Positions 1 through 5,353 of a stretch of 5,353 bases of DNA are shown piece after piece (the first letter of the stretch is position 1; each line of letters begins with the position of its first letter). Position numbers and translations under genes: made by a program. The notes beneath the pieces are model-generated. The model did not search any database and was not told where the DNA came from. It saw only the letters and a list, made by a program, of their open reading frames with translations. Source of the DNA: Thermococci archaeon (lineage in GTDB: Archaea; Methanobacteriota_B; Thermococci; Methanofastidiosales; B48-G16); assembly GCA_003660605.1 (NCBI GenBank), contig QMUN01000074.1:1-5353 (forward strand). The letters are read 5' to 3'.

Positions 1-590
1 CCTTTTTTGTTAAGAAGTAAGACTGCTTTTTTGTAGTACTCAACTACCGCTTCATTTTTTTGCCCTTCATGCGATATTTTTTCTTTTAAGACAGTTTTAT
101 CTTTCCGTGCTTCATTTCTATAAGGAATTTTAAAAAGGAAAAGACAGAAGAGAATTATACTTAAGATCAAAAAAATCTCCATTGGGATTGTTTTTGTTTT
201 AGCTCCCTCTTCTATATCCTCTATATCTCCCGGGATCATAGTTTTATATTCATATTTTTCCGAGCTCTCATTCTTTATAACCTGTTCTTCTGGTACCGTT
301 CCTCTGGATCCCATGAAATAAGAAAGTAAAAGTATAATTATAAAAACTATCATGTGTGTGGTCGAGACCCTGAAAGAATGCTTTGGATGTTTTATAGGCT
401 CCTGAAAGAAAACATAAAAAAAATAAATTGCAAAGGTTAGAAATATGACAAGGGAGATAAGGATAATATATCCAAAAACAGGTTTTTCCTCAAACACTGT
501 TTCTTCCTGTTCCTGAAAGATTGGAACGAGTTTCGCTGTAAAAGCTACTGCCAGAAGGATTATAAGAAAAAGAAGAACTATCTTTTTCGT
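1..590 (-). CDS. Multi-spanning membrane protein, possibly DUF4129-like, cut by the left edge; ACG start proposed
   Basis: The frame is open for about 196 codons from position 590 to the window edge, so the C-terminus is missing. Counting the ACG at 588-590 as residue 1, I see hydrophobic segments near residues 4-22 (signal anchor-like, after two lysines), 39-62, 79-95 and 137-154. Between spans 3 and 4 lies an acidic loop of about 40 residues that is probably outside the cell. After span 4 comes a charged soluble segment containing AVVEYYKKAVLLLNKKG; this helix, following several spans, resembles the start of DUF4129 domains found with transglutaminase-like membrane proteins. That family link is an inference from a short stretch. 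The frame has a TAG just upstream and no ATG, GTG or TTG before the first hydrophobic segment; the ACG sits 3 bases after GGTGAT. It overlaps the end of the GalT-like gene by 13 bases and is the third gene of the leftward operon. Function unknown. Confidence 0.72.
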
Positions 591-1597
591 TTTATCACCC
601 CTCTAAACTTCTCTGCAGTTTTTTCGGGACTCTCGAAGATCAAGCTTTCCTGAAGGATTTTCAGAAGGTACCAGACATCGTTTGTATAGAATTGTTTAAA
701 ATTCTGTCTTGAAATTATTTTTATTCCGCAGTATAAAGTATCTTTTCCATTTAAAGCCCCTGAATATATCATGAAATTGTACGATGAAATCCCTTCATTA
801 TAATAAAACTTCAGCACCTCTGCAAGCAAAGAGGAGATATCTTTTATCTCTTTTTTGTTTAAATCCAGAATGCTGTGTTTTCTTATAACTCCGTCTATCT
901 CGTTATTGCCCAACGGCGCAAAGGGAACGTAAGCTTCTATACTCCCAAATTTTCCAATATACCTCTCTTTTGCTTTCAAGATGTCGTCAACTATATTTAC
1001 TCCTTTTTTCCTGTAATATTTCTCACTATTTTTGATCATTATTTTCAAAACTCTGAAAGGTATTTTTGACGAGAGAACATGCATATGCGGATGAACTATG
1101 GAGGCTCCAGCGGGAGGGAGATAATTCCCGCCCAATACTCCATACTTTATCTTTTTCTGCTCATACCTCTTTCTTAGATATCTCAATCCCAGTGAGATTC
1201 CATTCTCAAAGATCTCTGGAGTAAACTCATTTAAGTCCAGAAAATGTTTTTTTGTAAGCACAATTACTGCGGAGTCATGGAATGCTGCATAGAGGTTTGG
1301 AAATAAAACAGCCTCTCCTTTTTTTAAGTTTTCAAACTCCAAAAACCTTGCTGCCGAAGTTTTAAGTTTTTCGGGACAGAAAAAGCATGATTCTTTTGTT
1401 TTCTCTGCAAACTCTTTCAATGCTTTTCTGTCTGTAGAACCAAAAAATATTCTGACTTTTTCAGCTGTAGCTGGGTTATAAATGCATGTTAAACCTGTTA
1501 AAGGGTCTTTTCTGTACTCTATTATCTGAGTATCTTTTTCCATGCCTTTCATCGGATTTAAAAACTCAAATTTTTCTTTAACTACTTTTAACTTCAT
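578..1597 (-). CDS. Galactose-1-phosphate uridylyltransferase-like protein (GalT/HIT superfamily), 339 residues
   Basis: The protein resembles archaeal GalT-like nucleotidyltransferases, which move a nucleoside monophosphate between a sugar phosphate and a nucleotide through a histidine-linked intermediate. Visible marks are YRKDPLTG near residue 28, a zinc-type CFFC (C71, C74), FPNLYAAF near 99-106, KKH ending at H118 (possible third zinc ligand) and the active-site motif GASIVHPHMH ending at H173. Classical GalT has HPHxQ; here the last position is His, as in HIT hydrolases such as Fhit, so the substrate is uncertain and I give no gene symbol. Length is near the family norm. ATG at 1597 is chosen because GGGAGTGGAT precedes it; it overlaps the DUF116 gene by 20 bases. 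A longer start at 1636 and a shorter one at 1543 (MEKDTQ) exist but lack well-placed ribosome binding sites. Second gene of the leftward operon. Confidence 0.82.
   Translation of the reverse strand: MKLKVVKEKFEFLNPMKGMEKDTQIIEYRKDPLTGLTCIYNPATAEKVRIFFGSTDRKALKEFAEKTKESCFFCPEKLKTSAARFLEFENLKKGEAVLFPNLYAAFHDSAVIVLTKKHFLDLNEFTPEIFENGISLGLRYLRKRYEQKKIKYGVLGGNYLPPAGASIVHPHMHVLSSKIPFRVLKIMIKNSEKYYRKKGVNIVDDILKAKERYIGKFGSIEAYVPFAPLGNNEIDGVIRKHSILDLNKKEIKDISSLLAEVLKFYYNEGISSYNFMIYSGALNGKDTLYCGIKIISRQNFKQFYTNDVWYLLKILQESLIFESPEKTAEKFRGVIKRKR
594..602 (-). promoter_or_regulatory. Strong Shine-Dalgarno site that decides the ACG start
   Basis: On the minus strand this reads AGGGGTGAT, close to the full complement of the archaeal 16S rRNA 3' end (GGAGGTGAT). 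It lies inside the last codons of the GalT-like gene. Three bases separate it from ACG at 590-588. The same GGTGAT-type core with a 3-base spacer precedes thyX (allowing one mismatch) and the glycosyltransferase gene, which is why the ACG is preferred as start over the ATA three codons later. Confidence 0.6.
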
Positions 1598-2243
1598 TTG
1601 CATCCACTCCCAGAAGTACTTTTTCCCATACCTCATCCCAGTCCACTATTGTTTCCACACATCCTGTCGTTTTCAGCAGTACACCCTGGACCGGTATTTT
1701 AGCCTTTTCACATATCCTTATACCTTCAAAAAGATCGTAAAAACAGGCAACCCCCAATACAGCTTTTGGCTTGATGCCTTTCAAGATCCTTTTTACAAAA
1801 GTTCCACCAGGGACTATGAATACCTTATAGCCAAGAGGTTCTGTCTTTTCTTTAAACTCCTGTATATAGCACAGTCCGCATCTGATACATTCTATTCCCT
1901 TCACCGAAGATAACTTCCCGGGACATTTTATTGATCTCAAGCACTGAGGTAAAACTATAACCCTATCTTTTGGTGGTACTTTTTTGAAATTGTCCACGTT
2001 TATAGAATTTTTCACATCCACAACGATAGAATTAAAATATCTTGGATTTAAACCTATTCTTTCCACTATGAATCTTATTGGAGAGTAAAAAGCATCTATC
2101 AATCCTGAAAATACACCTGAAAGAGGATATTTGCCTGTTTTGAAAGATATAAGAAATAACAGGACCCCGAAGATTATTAGAAGTATCAGCAAAATCAATA
2201 TTATAATCGCAATCTTTCCTATAATCTCAAAGGCTAGAATCAT
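1578..2243 (-). CDS. DUF116 family membrane-anchored cysteine-rich protein, 221 residues
   Basis: Residues 8-33 form one strongly hydrophobic N-terminal span, followed by a soluble domain matching DUF116, a family of unknown function common in methanogens and other anaerobes. Characteristic pieces are VLPQCLR (C101) with C107, the CIRCGLC cluster (C119, C122, C125), VPGGTFVKRI near 144-153, LGVACFYDLFEG (C167), IPVQGV near 183-188, and GCVETIVDW (C195). The number and spacing of cysteines suggest a metal or iron-sulfur site, but that is inference. The domain should face the cytoplasm if the span is a simple anchor with a positive C-terminal flank (K35, K38). This is the first gene of a leftward operon with the GalT-like and membrane protein genes. 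Its ATG at 2243 lies about 25 bases from the centre of a minus-strand TATA box and has no ribosome binding site, consistent with a leaderless message. Confidence 0.88.
   Translation of the reverse strand: MILAFEIIGKIAIIILILLILLIIFGVLLFLISFKTGKYPLSGVFSGLIDAFYSPIRFIVERIGLNPRYFNSIVVDVKNSINVDNFKKVPPKDRVIVLPQCLRSIKCPGKLSSVKGIECIRCGLCYIQEFKEKTEPLGYKVFIVPGGTFVKRILKGIKPKAVLGVACFYDLFEGIRICEKAKIPVQGVLLKTTGCVETIVDWDEVWEKVLLGVDANEVKSS
1602..1611 (-). promoter_or_regulatory. Shine-Dalgarno site for the GalT-like gene
   Basis: The minus strand reads GGGAGTGGAT, matching much of GGAGGTGAT, and lies within the last codons of the DUF116 gene. The ATG at 1597 follows after 4 bases. This is the reason for preferring 1597 over the ATGs at 1636, 1603, 1552 and 1543. 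Confidence 0.5.
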
Positions 2244-2248
2244 AAGAC

Positions 2249-2259
2249 TAATAAATATA
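2249..2259 (+). promoter_or_regulatory. TATA box of the rightward mobB-like/thyX operon
   Basis: The sequence TAATAAATATA starts 28 bases before the ATG at 2277, the same geometry as the TATA box before the small membrane protein gene at 3652. There is no Shine-Dalgarno site before 2277, which fits a leaderless transcript and argues against the upstream GTG at 2262, which would lie only 2 bases after the box. Confidence 0.55.
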
Positions 2260-2263
2260 CTGT

Positions 2264-2273
2264 GTATAAAAAG
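2264..2273 (-). promoter_or_regulatory. TATA box of the leftward DUF116 operon
   Basis: The minus strand reads CTTTTTATAC across 2274-2265, an archaeal TATA-like element. Its centre is about 25 bases upstream of the ATG at 2243, the distance expected if transcription starts at or next to the start codon. It lies within the 33-base divergent gap. No mapped start site supports it. Confidence 0.55.
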
Positions 2274-2276
2274 ATT

Positions 2277-2912
2277 ATGAAAGCTGTTGGTATAGTAGGA
2301 TATAAAAAATCTGGAAAAACTTCATTGACCCTAAAAATTGCAGAAAAACTCGGTAAAAAATACAGGGTGGGAATAATAAAACATGCAGAAAAATTTGATG
2401 AGAAAGAGAGCGATACAAAAAAATTTTCTGAGAAATATGTCACAGGGTATGTCTCTGCAAAAAAATCAGGGATCATCTTTCCTGAAAAAAAATCTCTTGA
2501 AGAGATAATCTCGTATCTGAATGTAGATATTCTTCTTATAGAAGGTTTTAAAAATAACAGGAGTTTCCCGAAAATAACCTGCGGAGATTATGAAGACGAT
2601 CTGGCAATTGCATCCGATAAAGATAGTCTTGATCATATAATCGAAAAAATAGAGAGATATGGCTTTAAACTTCCGAACCTTAACTGCGGTAGATGTGGAT
2701 ACACGTGCGAGAAAATGGCTTCTATGATAATCAAAGGTGAGGCTTCGATAGAAGAATGCCAGCAGTTAAACGAGACGGAGATAAGAATAAATGGAAGAAA
2801 AATAAATTTGAACAGATTCGTAAGCGATCTGGTGAAAAATGTTGTGACATCGATTGTACATTCGTTGAGAGAGAGCGAAAAGGGAATCATAGAAATAAAG
2901 GTGAAAAAGTGA
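2277..2912 (+). CDS. MobB-like P-loop protein with C-terminal Fe-S motif, 211 residues
   Basis: The N-terminal part matches MobB, the GTP-binding protein associated with molybdopterin guanine dinucleotide cofactor synthesis. It has a Walker A motif GYKKSGKT at residues 8-15, a conserved SDT at 45-47 and a DILLIEGFK segment at 84-92. After about residue 130 the protein departs from simple MobB: C137, C140, C144 and C161 form CX2CX3CX16C followed by an amphipathic C-terminal region. This resembles the four-cysteine Fe-S domain seen in RnfB and the acetyl-CoA synthase corrinoid protein, so it probably binds a [4Fe-4S] cluster (inference). Such fused MobB proteins occur in archaea, but their role is not clear to me; a link to molybdenum or tungsten cofactor assembly is plausible. 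ATG 2277 is chosen over GTG 2262 because the TATA box leaves no room for the longer form. The stop overlaps the thyX start by 4 bases. Confidence 0.83.
   Translation: MKAVGIVGYKKSGKTSLTLKIAEKLGKKYRVGIIKHAEKFDEKESDTKKFSEKYVTGYVSAKKSGIIFPEKKSLEEIISYLNVDILLIEGFKNNRSFPKITCGDYEDDLAIASDKDSLDHIIEKIERYGFKLPNLNCGRCGYTCEKMASMIIKGEASIEECQQLNETEIRINGRKINLNRFVSDLVKNVVTSIVHSLRESEKGIIEIKVKK
2897..2904 (+). promoter_or_regulatory. Shine-Dalgarno site that decides the thyX start
   Basis: AAAGGTGA within the end of the mobB-like gene precedes GTG 2909 by 4 bases. It supports the GTG, which overlaps the upstream stop as GTGA, rather than the in-frame ATG at 2756 inside the mobB-like gene. Confidence 0.7.
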
Positions 2913-3616
2913 AAGTTTTTTTGATCTCAAACACAGAAAATCCTGAGAAAACGTGTGCTGCAGCAGCATTAACAAGTTACTGGTACAAAGGAGCAAGCGA
3001 AACATATGAGAAACTTACTAAAAAAGAAATAGAAGATATTTTAGAAAAGGTGATAGGATACGGGCATATCTCTGTCATAGAGCATGCTTCTTTTACTTTC
3101 AGTATTGAAGGAGTCTCGAGAGCGTGCACTCATCAGTTAATCAGACACAGAATAGCATCTTATACACAGCAGAGCCAGAGGTACGTGGAGTTAAAAGATG
3201 GATTTGTTGTACCAAAAAATCTCGAAAAAAATGAGAAGTATCTAGAAACTCTTGAAAGCATCAAAAAAGTTTACGAGGAACTCCTGAAAACAACTACAAA
3301 GGAAGATGCCAGATTTATACTTCCAAACTCTGCAAAAACGAATATCATTGTAACGATGAATTCCCGCGAATTGCTGCATTTTTTTAAACTTAGATGCTGC
3401 AACAGAGCTCAGTGGGAGATCCAGGAAATGGCATGGAAGATGTTGAAAATGTGCAAAGAAAAAGCGCCTCTAATATTTGAGAATGCGGGACCACCATGTA
3501 TTACTAAAGGTGAATGCCCCGAAGGAGATTTAGCATGTGATGTTTGGAAAGGTTTAGAAGGTAAAAAAAATAAAAAAGAGATCATGAAAAAATATTTTGA
3601 GAAGAGGTTTGGATAG
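2909..3616 (+). CDS. thyX: Flavin-dependent thymidylate synthase ThyX, 235 residues
   Basis: ThyX makes dTMP from dUMP using methylene-tetrahydrofolate or an archaeal pterin as carbon donor, with FAD and NADPH, as a homotetramer in the cytoplasm. The signature RHRX7S is present as R79-H80-R81 to S89. GHISVIEHASFTF (52-64) supplies the conserved histidines near the flavin, and LPNSAKTNIIVTMNSRELLHFF with LRCCNRAQWEIQEMA (138-175) forms the nucleotide-binding region. The tail GPPCITKGECPEG with a later Cys (C197, C203, C210) is a cysteine-rich end that I recall from other archaeal and clostridial ThyX proteins. Length is typical. The start is GTG at 2909, overlapping the mobB-like stop, with AGGTGA upstream; an ATG at 2756 would add 51 residues with no ThyX similarity, wholly inside the preceding gene. 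The two genes are probably cotranscribed and translationally coupled. No motif is damaged, so the enzyme should be active. Confidence 0.96.
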   Translation: MKVFLISNTENPEKTCAAAALTSYWYKGASETYEKLTKKEIEDILEKVIGYGHISVIEHASFTFSIEGVSRACTHQLIRHRIASYTQQSQRYVELKDGFVVPKNLEKNEKYLETLESIKKVYEELLKTTTKEDARFILPNSAKTNIIVTMNSRELLHFFKLRCCNRAQWEIQEMAWKMLKMCKEKAPLIFENAGPPCITKGECPEGDLACDVWKGLEGKKNKKEIMKKYFEKRFG

Positions 3617-3622
3617 AAAAAC

Positions 3623-3632
3623 CTTATAAATA
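3623..3632 (+). promoter_or_regulatory. TATA box before the small membrane protein and glycosyltransferase genes
   Basis: CTTATAAATA lies 7 bases after the thyX stop and starts 29 bases before ATG 3652. This is the best TATA box in the window, and the lack of a ribosome binding site before 3652 suggests a leaderless transcript starting at or near the ATG. Confidence 0.65.
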
Positions 3633-3651
3633 CTCCTCATATATCTTTTTT

Positions 3652-3771
3652 ATGCAAACATGGGAATCAGTCATTCTGTCACAGATACCGATAATAGTAG
3701 TAGGATTTTTAGTGTGGGCAGAGTTCAGGAAAATGAGGAACACTCTGGAGAAAATGGAAAAGAAAATGTGA
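3652..3771 (+). CDS. Small single-span membrane protein, 39 residues
   Basis: This short frame encodes an N-terminal MQTWESV, a hydrophobic stretch near residues 8-23 rich in Ile and Val (QIPIIVVGFLVW), and then a charged, probably helical tail with alternating basic and acidic residues ending in MEKKM. The basic tail suggests it stays in the cytoplasm. The reasons to believe it are the well-placed TATA box, the correct leaderless distance, the coherent membrane-protein composition and the 4-base gap to the glycosyltransferase. It was too short to be found by length alone. I do not recognise a family. Its position suggests it may anchor or assist the glycosyltransferase, but that is only context. 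Confidence 0.7.
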   Translation: MQTWESVILSQIPIIVVGFLVWAEFRKMRNTLEKMEKKM

Positions 3772-3772
3772 T
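3768..3772 (+). promoter_or_regulatory. GTGAT ribosome binding site containing the upstream stop codon
   Basis: GTGAT is followed by 3 bases and then ATG 3776. The TGA stop of the 39-residue gene (3769-3771) lies inside this site, so a terminating ribosome would sit at the initiation region of the next gene. This suggests translational coupling. The match is short, so confidence is moderate. Confidence 0.45.
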
Positions 3773-3775
3773 GCC

Positions 3776-4846
3776 ATGAAGATTCTGGAGGTATCGAACT
3801 TCTTTTATCCAAAAATAAGTGGATCCTCAAGGTACTGTTATGAACTGTCAAGAAGGCTTGCAAAAAAGCACGAAGTCAAGGTAATTACAACTCTGTATCC
3901 AAAAAATCTTGAAAAGTTTGAAACTATAGAAAATATAGATGTTGTAAGGGTAAAATCCTTTGGATTGGGATGGAATATCTCTTCTCTATCGTGGATACTC
4001 CCTGAATTGTCAAAAGAGGTAAAAAATTATGATTTTGTTCATCTACATTCTTATCTTTTTTTGATATCAAATCAAACGGGATTGTTACGCGTTTTTAAAA
4101 AATTTCCGCTATACTTACACCTTCATGGAGGTATGGATATACCGAATCTTAAAGGATTCAAGCCGATCTTCAAGCGATATCTCTACGACCCCATAGTGAA
4201 AAGTTTTATGCTTAGAATGTCAGATAAGATATTATCCATCTCTAAAAACGATATTGTAGGTATGAAAAATGCTTTCTGGGTACCTAACGGTGTCGAAATT
4301 AAAGATTTTCCTTTTATTGAAAAAAAACCTGAGAAGATAAACATAGGATACATAGGGAGACTTGAAGAATGGAAAGGGGTAAAAAGTTTGCCTTATATCA
4401 TTAAAAAAGTCAAAAAAATTGAGGATATAAATTTCCATATAATAGGAGACGGTCCACTGAGATCGTATCTTGAAAAAAACTGCGATGCAAAGTTTTATGG
4501 GAACGTTTCCTTCTCGGAGATCCCGAAAATCTTTGAGAAAATAGACATTCTTATTTTGCCTTCATTGATAGAGGGGATACCTACAGTAATTTTAGAAGCC
4601 TTTTCTTCTGGATGCCCCGTTATAGCAAGGAACGTAGGAAGTGTCTCTGAGTTAGTCTCCAGTAAAAATGGATTTCTGGTAAAAAATGATGATGATTTTG
4701 TAGAAAAGATTCTTTATCTGTCAGAGAACAAAGAACTTATCTCGAAAATGGGGAAAAATGGAAGAAAATTGGTAGAAAAATATTATTCCTGGGAAAAAGT
4801 TGTGGAGATGTTTGAAAAAGTGGTTCAAGAAAGAGATTCTCGCTGA
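3776..4846 (+). CDS. Family 4 glycosyltransferase (GT-B fold), 356 residues
   Basis: It transfers a sugar from an activated donor, probably nucleotide-linked, to a lipid or glycan acceptor at the cytoplasmic face of the membrane, retaining the anomeric configuration as GT4 enzymes do. The N-terminal domain opens with MKILEVSNFFYPKISGSSRY, the usual GT4 start with a glycine-containing acceptor loop, and contains HLHGG at 115-119. The C-terminal donor domain (from about 188) has GYIGRLEEWKG with R195 and K200, HIIGDGPLR at 221-229, and the EX7E motif as E266 and E274 in EGIPTVILEAFSSGCPV. Length is normal and no transmembrane segment is evident. Donor and acceptor cannot be told from sequence; N-glycan, S-layer or archaeal lipid glycosylation are all possible. 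It is the second gene of a two-gene unit with the small membrane protein. Confidence 0.93.
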   Translation: MKILEVSNFFYPKISGSSRYCYELSRRLAKKHEVKVITTLYPKNLEKFETIENIDVVRVKSFGLGWNISSLSWILPELSKEVKNYDFVHLHSYLFLISNQTGLLRVFKKFPLYLHLHGGMDIPNLKGFKPIFKRYLYDPIVKSFMLRMSDKILSISKNDIVGMKNAFWVPNGVEIKDFPFIEKKPEKINIGYIGRLEEWKGVKSLPYIIKKVKKIEDINFHIIGDGPLRSYLEKNCDAKFYGNVSFSEIPKIFEKIDILILPSLIEGIPTVILEAFSSGCPVIARNVGSVSELVSSKNGFLVKNDDDFVEKILYLSENKELISKMGKNGRKLVEKYYSWEKVVEMFEKVVQERDSR

Positions 4847-4871
4847 AAAGATAGGTAGTTATCCCCAAGAT

Positions 4872-4886
4872 AAAAATACTTATTAA
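4872..4886 (+). promoter_or_regulatory. Probable TATA region of cas6
   Basis: The A+T-rich stretch AAAAATACTTATTAA lies about 22-36 bases before ATG 4908 in the 61-base gap after the glycosyltransferase stop. No Shine-Dalgarno site precedes the ATG, so a leaderless start is likely. The exact TATA hexamer is ambiguous (AAAATACTTA or TACTTATTAA). Confidence 0.45.
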
Positions 4887-4907
4887 TTCTAACAAAGTAT
4901 TAACTGT

Positions 4908-5353
4908 ATGAGGATAAAGCTGGTGTTTCACTATGATGGCAATAATCCCATACCATTTAACAGAAAATATGCTATATCTTCGTGGATTTACAGATGTATA
5001 AGATTCTATAACAAAGATTATTCTGAAATGCTTCATTTTGACAGAGACATAAAATTGTTTGTCTTTTCAGATCTGTATATCCCAAAATACAGAGTATCCA
5101 AGGAAGGCATATTTACCAGCGAAAATGATGTTTCTTTCTATCTCTCTTCCCCCCGCTCAGAGTTCATATCAAATTTAGTTAAAGGATTATTAAATGATAT
5201 AGACAAAAACACGCTCACTCTGAGAAGCGCTCTATTAAAAATAAAATCTATAGAAACATTGAGGTCTATCGAATTTACTGATAGTACCATGTTCAAGGCA
5301 TTAAGCCCTATAGTAACATCTACATTTAAAGATGGAAAAATCCTCTATCTTTC
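4908..5353 (+). CDS. cas6: CRISPR-associated endoribonuclease Cas6, N-terminal part, cut by the right edge
   Basis: Cas6 cuts the long CRISPR transcript within each repeat to release guide RNAs for type I or III effector complexes. The visible 148 residues cover the first ferredoxin-like (RAMP) domain. They begin MRIKLVFHYD, continue with PIPFNRKYAISSWIYRCI, KLFVFSDL and SFYLSSPRSEFI, and reach MFKALSPIV (128-136), all typical of the family. Y28, H43 and K49 have the same spacing (15 and 6 residues) as the catalytic Tyr31, His46 and Lys52 that I recall for Pyrococcus furiosus Cas6, so the protein is probably active. The second domain and the C-terminal glycine-rich loop lie outside the window. 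It follows the glycosyltransferase on the same strand but has its own probable promoter, so it more likely opens a CRISPR-Cas operon than belongs to the upstream unit. CRISPR type cannot be told. Confidence 0.93.
   Translation, partial: MRIKLVFHYDGNNPIPFNRKYAISSWIYRCIRFYNKDYSEMLHFDRDIKLFVFSDLYIPKYRVSKEGIFTSENDVSFYLSSPRSEFISNLVKGLLNDIDKNTLTLRSALLKIKSIETLRSIEFTDSTMFKALSPIVTSTFKDGKILYL

Noticed and set aside
1598..1636. Longer GalT-like start at ATG 1636
   Set aside because: It would overlap the DUF116 gene by 59 bases with no ribosome binding site, and the extra residues are the shadow of the DUF116 end. The ATG at 1597 has a GGGAGTGGAT site.
1542..1913. Plus-strand open frame of 123 codons
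   Set aside because: It lies opposite the DUF116 and GalT-like genes, has low-complexity Phe/Tyr/Ser composition typical of an antisense shadow, and no promoter or ribosome binding site.
2262..2276. Five-residue longer mobB-like start at GTG 2262
   Set aside because: It falls only a few bases after the TATA box, so it could not be in the transcript, and MobB proteins typically begin just before the P-loop strand as MKAVGIVG does.
2756..2908. N-terminal extension of ThyX from the in-frame ATG at 2756
   Set aside because: It lies entirely inside the mobB-like gene, adds a lysine-rich stretch unlike ThyX, and the GTG at 2909 has a proper AGGTGA site and a normal ThyX N-terminus.
3641..3651. 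T-run (CTTTTTTA) as a thyX terminator
   Set aside because: A T-tract can terminate archaeal transcription, but this one is only six T's and sits between the TATA box and the start of the next gene, so it may be the initiator region. I cannot separate the two.
4847..4907. CRISPR repeat or leader upstream of cas6
   Set aside because: The 61-base gap shows no repeated unit or palindrome; only an A+T-rich promoter-like stretch is visible.
4737..5036. Minus-strand frame of 99 codons across the glycosyltransferase-cas6 boundary
   Set aside because: It runs antisense to two well-supported genes and over their promoter gap, and shows no recognisable domain.

Overview
The window looks like a piece of an A+T-rich archaeal chromosome. 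Three things point to archaea. First genes of transcription units have TATA-type boxes about 23-30 bases before the start codon and no ribosome binding site, as expected for leaderless mRNAs. Internal genes carry GGTGA-type Shine-Dalgarno sites. The gene set (DUF116 protein, MobB with an iron-sulfur tail, ThyX, a CoG1085-like GalT relative, Pyrococcus-type Cas6) is common in Euryarchaeota. AGA/AGG arginine and ATA isoleucine codons are frequent, which suits a low-GC, possibly thermophilic lineage. I cannot name the genus.

Left half (1-2243, minus strand): three tightly overlapping genes read right to left. They are a membrane-anchored, cysteine-rich DUF116 protein (2243-1578), a galactose-1-phosphate uridylyltransferase-like HIT-superfamily protein with an HPHMH instead of the GalT HPHxQ motif (1597-578), and a multi-spanning membrane protein cut by the window edge (590-1). 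The last has no ATG, GTG or TTG at its expected start, only an ACG placed exactly after a strong ribosome binding site.

Centre (2244-3616, plus strand): a 33-base intergenic region carries two back-to-back TATA boxes. Rightward, a MobB-like P-loop GTPase with a C-terminal four-cysteine Fe-S motif is translationally coupled by a 4-base overlap to the flavin-dependent thymidylate synthase gene thyX.

Right part (3617-5353, plus strand): a new TATA box drives a 39-residue single-span membrane protein followed after 4 bases by a GT-B fold family 4 glycosyltransferase. After a short promoter-bearing gap, cas6 begins and runs off the right edge. Its Tyr-His-Lys catalytic residues have the spacing I recall for Pyrococcus furiosus Cas6, so a CRISPR-Cas locus probably continues beyond the window.

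No rRNA, tRNA, insertion sequence or CRISPR repeat was seen. There is no stretch over 300 bases without a gene. The one hint of an undescribed system is the DUF116 / GalT-like / membrane-protein operon; the rest are recognisable families.
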